This document shows positions 5,675-7,640 of a stretch of 7,640 nt of DNA, piece by piece. How positions within the stretch are numbered: the stretch's first letter is position 1; each line of letters opens with the position of its first letter. The notes under the pieces are model-generated. The model was not told the origin of the DNA. It searched no databases and was given only the letters and a program-made list of their open reading frames with translations. A program made the translations under genes and the position numbers. Source of the stretch: Bacilli bacterium (GTDB taxonomy: Bacteria > Bacillota_I > Bacilli_A > RF39 > UBA660); NCBI GenBank assembly GCA_900751815.1, contig CAADST010000126.1, forward strand, positions 1 to 7,640. The letters run 5' to 3'.

Positions 5675-5693
5675 TATTTTAATGGAGCGAGCA

Positions 5694-5712
5694 GTTCAGT
5701 ACCGTTCAGTAC
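5694..5712. repeat. Tandem direct repeat GTTCAGTAC x2 between divergent promoters
   Basis: GTTCAGTAC occurs at 5694-5702 and again at 5704-5712, a 10-base period that puts both copies on the same helical face. It lies between the ABC operon promoter and the promoter of the 5769 gene. This is a typical position for a shared operator (inference). Confidence 0.5.
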
Positions 5713-5721
5713 TAAAGTATA

Positions 5722-5751
5722 TTGACGAAATCTCTAAAATTATATTAAAAT
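5722..5751 (+). promoter_or_regulatory. Possible promoter of the 147-residue gene
   Basis: TTGACG (5722-5727) is followed after 18 bases by TAAAAT (5746-5751). The start would fall at about 5758, right at the AGGAGG (5758-5763) before ATG 5769. The leader would thus be almost absent, which makes the -10 assignment uncertain; TATATT at 5741-5746 is an alternative with short spacing. Confidence 0.4.
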
Positions 5752-5768
5752 GTTTTTAGGAGGTTATC

Positions 5769-6212
5769 ATGTATAATATTAGTACTGAAGATATTGTTAA
5801 AGCATTATTTGCAATGGGGTTTGAAAAAGTAGATACTGTATTATTTGGTTTAGTTTTATCGACAAGTAAATTTGAAGAAAATGGTTTTAAATTTAGTGAT
5901 TTGCCACTTACTCAGATTTTTCTTAGGTATATGGATTATGATGGATATGTTTTTACATTTAAAGAGGGAGTTACATTAGATACCGAAATGCCTATTTCTA
6001 AATCATATGGTTGGACATTAAGAAGATTATTTAATCACAATAGATTAATTAATTATTTGAGCACTTTAGATTTTAAAGATATAGTACTTCGTAAAATAGA
6101 ATATCTTGGTGAAGAAACATTAGGAGAATTTGATTATTTATTTAGTGAAAAAGAAAAAAAGTTAGCTCCGGAATATTTTAATAATATGAAAAATACAAGA
6201 AAACCACAATAA
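5769..6212 (+). CDS. Hypothetical protein, 147 residues
   Basis: I do not recognise a family. The start is well supported by AGGAGG five bases upstream of the ATG. The product has no signal peptide or membrane segment and is a mixed alpha/beta-looking soluble protein. It begins 'MYNISTEDIVKALFAMGFEKVD', likely helical. The middle is rich in aromatic residues ('FLRYMDYDGYVFTFKEG'). A basic stretch 'YGWTLRRLFNHNRL' follows, and the tail is charged and lysine-rich. It is transcribed divergently from the ABC operon and shares its control region, but nothing in the sequence links it to transport. The last seven codons lie inside or beside the terminator stem, so the C-terminal 'KNTRKPQ' is probably shaped by RNA structure. 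It is a single-gene unit, ended by the following terminator. Confidence 0.75.
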   Translation: MYNISTEDIVKALFAMGFEKVDTVLFGLVLSTSKFEENGFKFSDLPLTQIFLRYMDYDGYVFTFKEGVTLDTEMPISKSYGWTLRRLFNHNRLINYLSTLDFKDIVLRKIEYLGEETLGEFDYLFSEKEKKLAPEYFNNMKNTRKPQ

Positions 6213-6248
6213 TAACAGATGTTGTGGTTTTCTTATTTACATTTTTTT
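6197..6248 (+). terminator. Intrinsic terminator overlapping the end of the 147-residue gene
   Basis: A perfect 13-base stem AAGAAAACCACAA (6197-6209) and TTGTGGTTTTCTT (6222-6234) encloses a 12-base loop that contains the stop codon. T-rich sequence follows, though the long T-run begins only at 6242. The left arm is coding sequence. Confidence 0.8.
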
Positions 6249-6264
6249 AAAAATTTGCTATAAT
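6236..6264 (+). promoter_or_regulatory. Strong promoter of the coiled-coil gene
   Basis: TTTACA (6236-6241), exactly 17 bases, then TATAAT (6259-6264) with a TG one base upstream (extended -10). It begins one base after the preceding terminator stem. The predicted start is near 6271, about 20 bases before the TTG start codon. Confidence 0.8.
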
Positions 6265-6290
6265 CATTTTATAATAAAGGGTGTGATAAA

Positions 6291-7544
6291 TTGAAGGCAT
6301 TATCAAATGAAGTAAAAAACCTATTAGATAGGTTATATAATTTAAGAGGAGAAGATAGTGTAATTCTTACTAAAATGAATAAAGAAAGAGAAGAAGCTAT
6401 CGAAACTCAAGAAAGAACTAAGAATGAAAAAGAAGTTCTTTTACAAGAAATTGATAGATTAAGTGAAGATGAAAAGACATTAGCGGAAGAAGGAGAAAAA
6501 TTAACATCTGTATTAAGTAGTATTAATAGAGATGATTTTGCTAATGTTCTAGAAAGATTGAAACTTGATTTTGAACCAGCACAGTTAAATGAAAAAGTAA
6601 GTAGTATGTTACCTAATACTATTTCAGAAATTGTATCTGAAAAAGATGCTGCTAGTAAAAAGCTAGAAGAAGTAGAAACAGAAATGAATAATGCTATTAC
6701 TAAAGTAGAAGAATTAGGTATTAGAAAAGATGAAGCATTAAGTAATCAAGCTAAACTTAATGAATACTTTGATCTTGCATTATCTGGTAATATAAATATT
6801 ACTCGTGATGCCATTACCAGTTTACTTGATAAATTTGATTTTAGTGAAAATGATTCTCGTGAAGCAGCTAAACTATTAATGTTCCCAGAAGATGCTCTAT
6901 ATGAATATGATGCATCATTTAAGAGTGGTGACAAACAAAGTGGCAAAACAATAAGTGAAGTTATTGCCGAAGCTAAACAAGAATCTAAAGATCAAACAGC
7001 ACCATTAGTTGCTGAGCCAAAAGAAGAATTAAATGCTCCGGAAAATAAAGAACAAATTGAAGAAGTGAGTGAAGTTAAAGAAAGTGTTAATGAAACTCCT
7101 GTGTTAGAAGATATTTTCAGTCAAGTAATAGATGAAATTGAAATTCCCCATGAAGAAATCCAAAAAGTAGAAGATTCACAATCAGAAAAAGATAAATTAC
7201 TTAAGGTTTTAGATGAAAATGGTTTAAATACATTTGATTTTAAAGATGAAGATTTGAAAAAAATAATGGAACACTATGATTCAGAAACACTAAGTAATAA
7301 TGTTGCTACTCTAAAGAGCAATAAAATAGATATAAAAATATTAAAAGATAATATTGAATTATTATATGATAAAGAATTAGCTCAAAAAATAGAAAAATTA
7401 TTAAGCTTAGGCAAAGTTGCCAAAGATATTAGCTTAATGCCAAGTGTATTGACTAAATATGATTTGCAAGGTTTAAATAATACAATTAATGTGCTCCAAA
7501 TTAGTGGACTTGATCCTAGAAAAGTTCCATTAATGGCATATTAG
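6291..7544 (+). CDS. Coiled-coil protein with acidic linker and C-terminal helical repeats, function unknown
   Basis: 417 residues from a TTG start; AAGGGTG (6277-6283) lies seven bases before it, and no other in-frame start fits. There is no signal peptide or membrane segment, so it is probably cytosolic. Three parts are visible. Residues 1 to about 160 are long heptad-like, Glu/Lys-rich coiled coil. About 225-300 is an acidic low-complexity linker rich in Glu, Val and Pro. From about 310 to the end is a helical domain. That domain holds two related units of about 40 residues (320-359 and 378-417), each with 'YD' near position 10-14, 'L(S/N)N' plus a hydrophobic, then 'L', 'ID' or 'LD' and a closing 'Y'. 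The repeat pattern recalls mTERF-like helical repeats; this is only a visual resemblance. It may be an architectural or nucleic-acid-associated protein. It is followed after 11 bases by the next gene, suggesting an operon. Confidence 0.8.
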   Translation: MKALSNEVKNLLDRLYNLRGEDSVILTKMNKEREEAIETQERTKNEKEVLLQEIDRLSEDEKTLAEEGEKLTSVLSSINRDDFANVLERLKLDFEPAQLNEKVSSMLPNTISEIVSEKDAASKKLEEVETEMNNAITKVEELGIRKDEALSNQAKLNEYFDLALSGNINITRDAITSLLDKFDFSENDSREAAKLLMFPEDALYEYDASFKSGDKQSGKTISEVIAEAKQESKDQTAPLVAEPKEELNAPENKEQIEEVSEVKESVNETPVLEDIFSQVIDEIEIPHEEIQKVEDSQSEKDKLLKVLDENGLNTFDFKDEDLKKIMEHYDSETLSNNVATLKSNKIDIKILKDNIELLYDKELAQKIEKLLSLGKVAKDISLMPSVLTKYDLQGLNNTINVLQISGLDPRKVPLMAY

Positions 7545-7555
7545 AAAGGAGTATT

Positions 7556-7640
7556 ATGACAGAATTTGAATTAAAGTTAGTAAAAGAACTTAAAGAAAAA
7601 TTAGGACCAAATGAAAGAATTGAAGATTTTCTACCAGCCA
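7556..7640 (+). CDS. Start of a downstream gene, probably co-transcribed (3' end outside window)
   Basis: ATG at 7556 follows AAAGGAG (7545-7551) and begins 11 bases after the stop of the coiled-coil gene, with no terminator between. Twenty-eight codons are visible, beginning 'MTEFELKLVKELKEKLG' and running to the edge. The charged, amphipathic helix resembles the style of its neighbour, but the piece is too short to assign a function. Confidence 0.65.
   Translation, partial: MTEFELKLVKELKEKLGPNERIEDFLPA

Overview
The DNA is strongly AT-rich, with TTG starts, strong AGGAGG-type ribosome binding sites and TTGACA/TATAAT-type promoters. This points to a low-GC Bacillota/Mollicutes-related bacterium; the gut-type lineage is my inference. 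All visible stops are TAA or TAG and tryptophans are TGG, so nothing suggests a recoded TGA.

The left half (1-3215) looks like accessory, mobile DNA. It opens with the 5' part of a minus-strand gene for a protein with three zinc-ribbon repeats and a Vsr-like PD-(D/E)XK nuclease domain (1-891, running off the left edge). Next comes about 720 bases without a clear gene, rich in inverted repeats: a short promoter-terminator unit (1079-1167), an array of GTACAT palindromes, and a block of three hairpins (1469-1524). Then come a small ORF (1616-1765) and a large serine recombinase (1834-3180). Both have a good Shine-Dalgarno but an ATT or ATA where the start codon should be. The recombinase's catalytic serine (Ser10) lies in the part that a conventional start call at 1912 would discard.

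The recombinase gene ends about 30 bases from an ABC permease gene, read toward it, whose last transmembrane segment is cut off. The simplest reading is that a serine-recombinase element inserted into the permease gene, with its right junction near 3214-3219. The permease tail is not found in the window, so the left end of the element probably lies beyond base 1.

The right half is chromosome-like. A minus-strand operon (5549 down to 3208) encodes substrate-binding protein, ATPase and truncated permease of a nitrate/sulfonate/thiamine-precursor (NMT1/SsuA-type) importer, with two 8-base gene overlaps. It diverges from an unrecognised 147-residue gene (5769-6212) across a control region with a tandem 9-base repeat. 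Then come a clean terminator, a near-consensus promoter, a 417-residue coiled-coil protein (6291-7544) with two C-terminal helical repeats, and the start of a probable co-transcribed gene (7556 onward). No rRNA, tRNA, CRISPR array or recognised riboswitch was seen.
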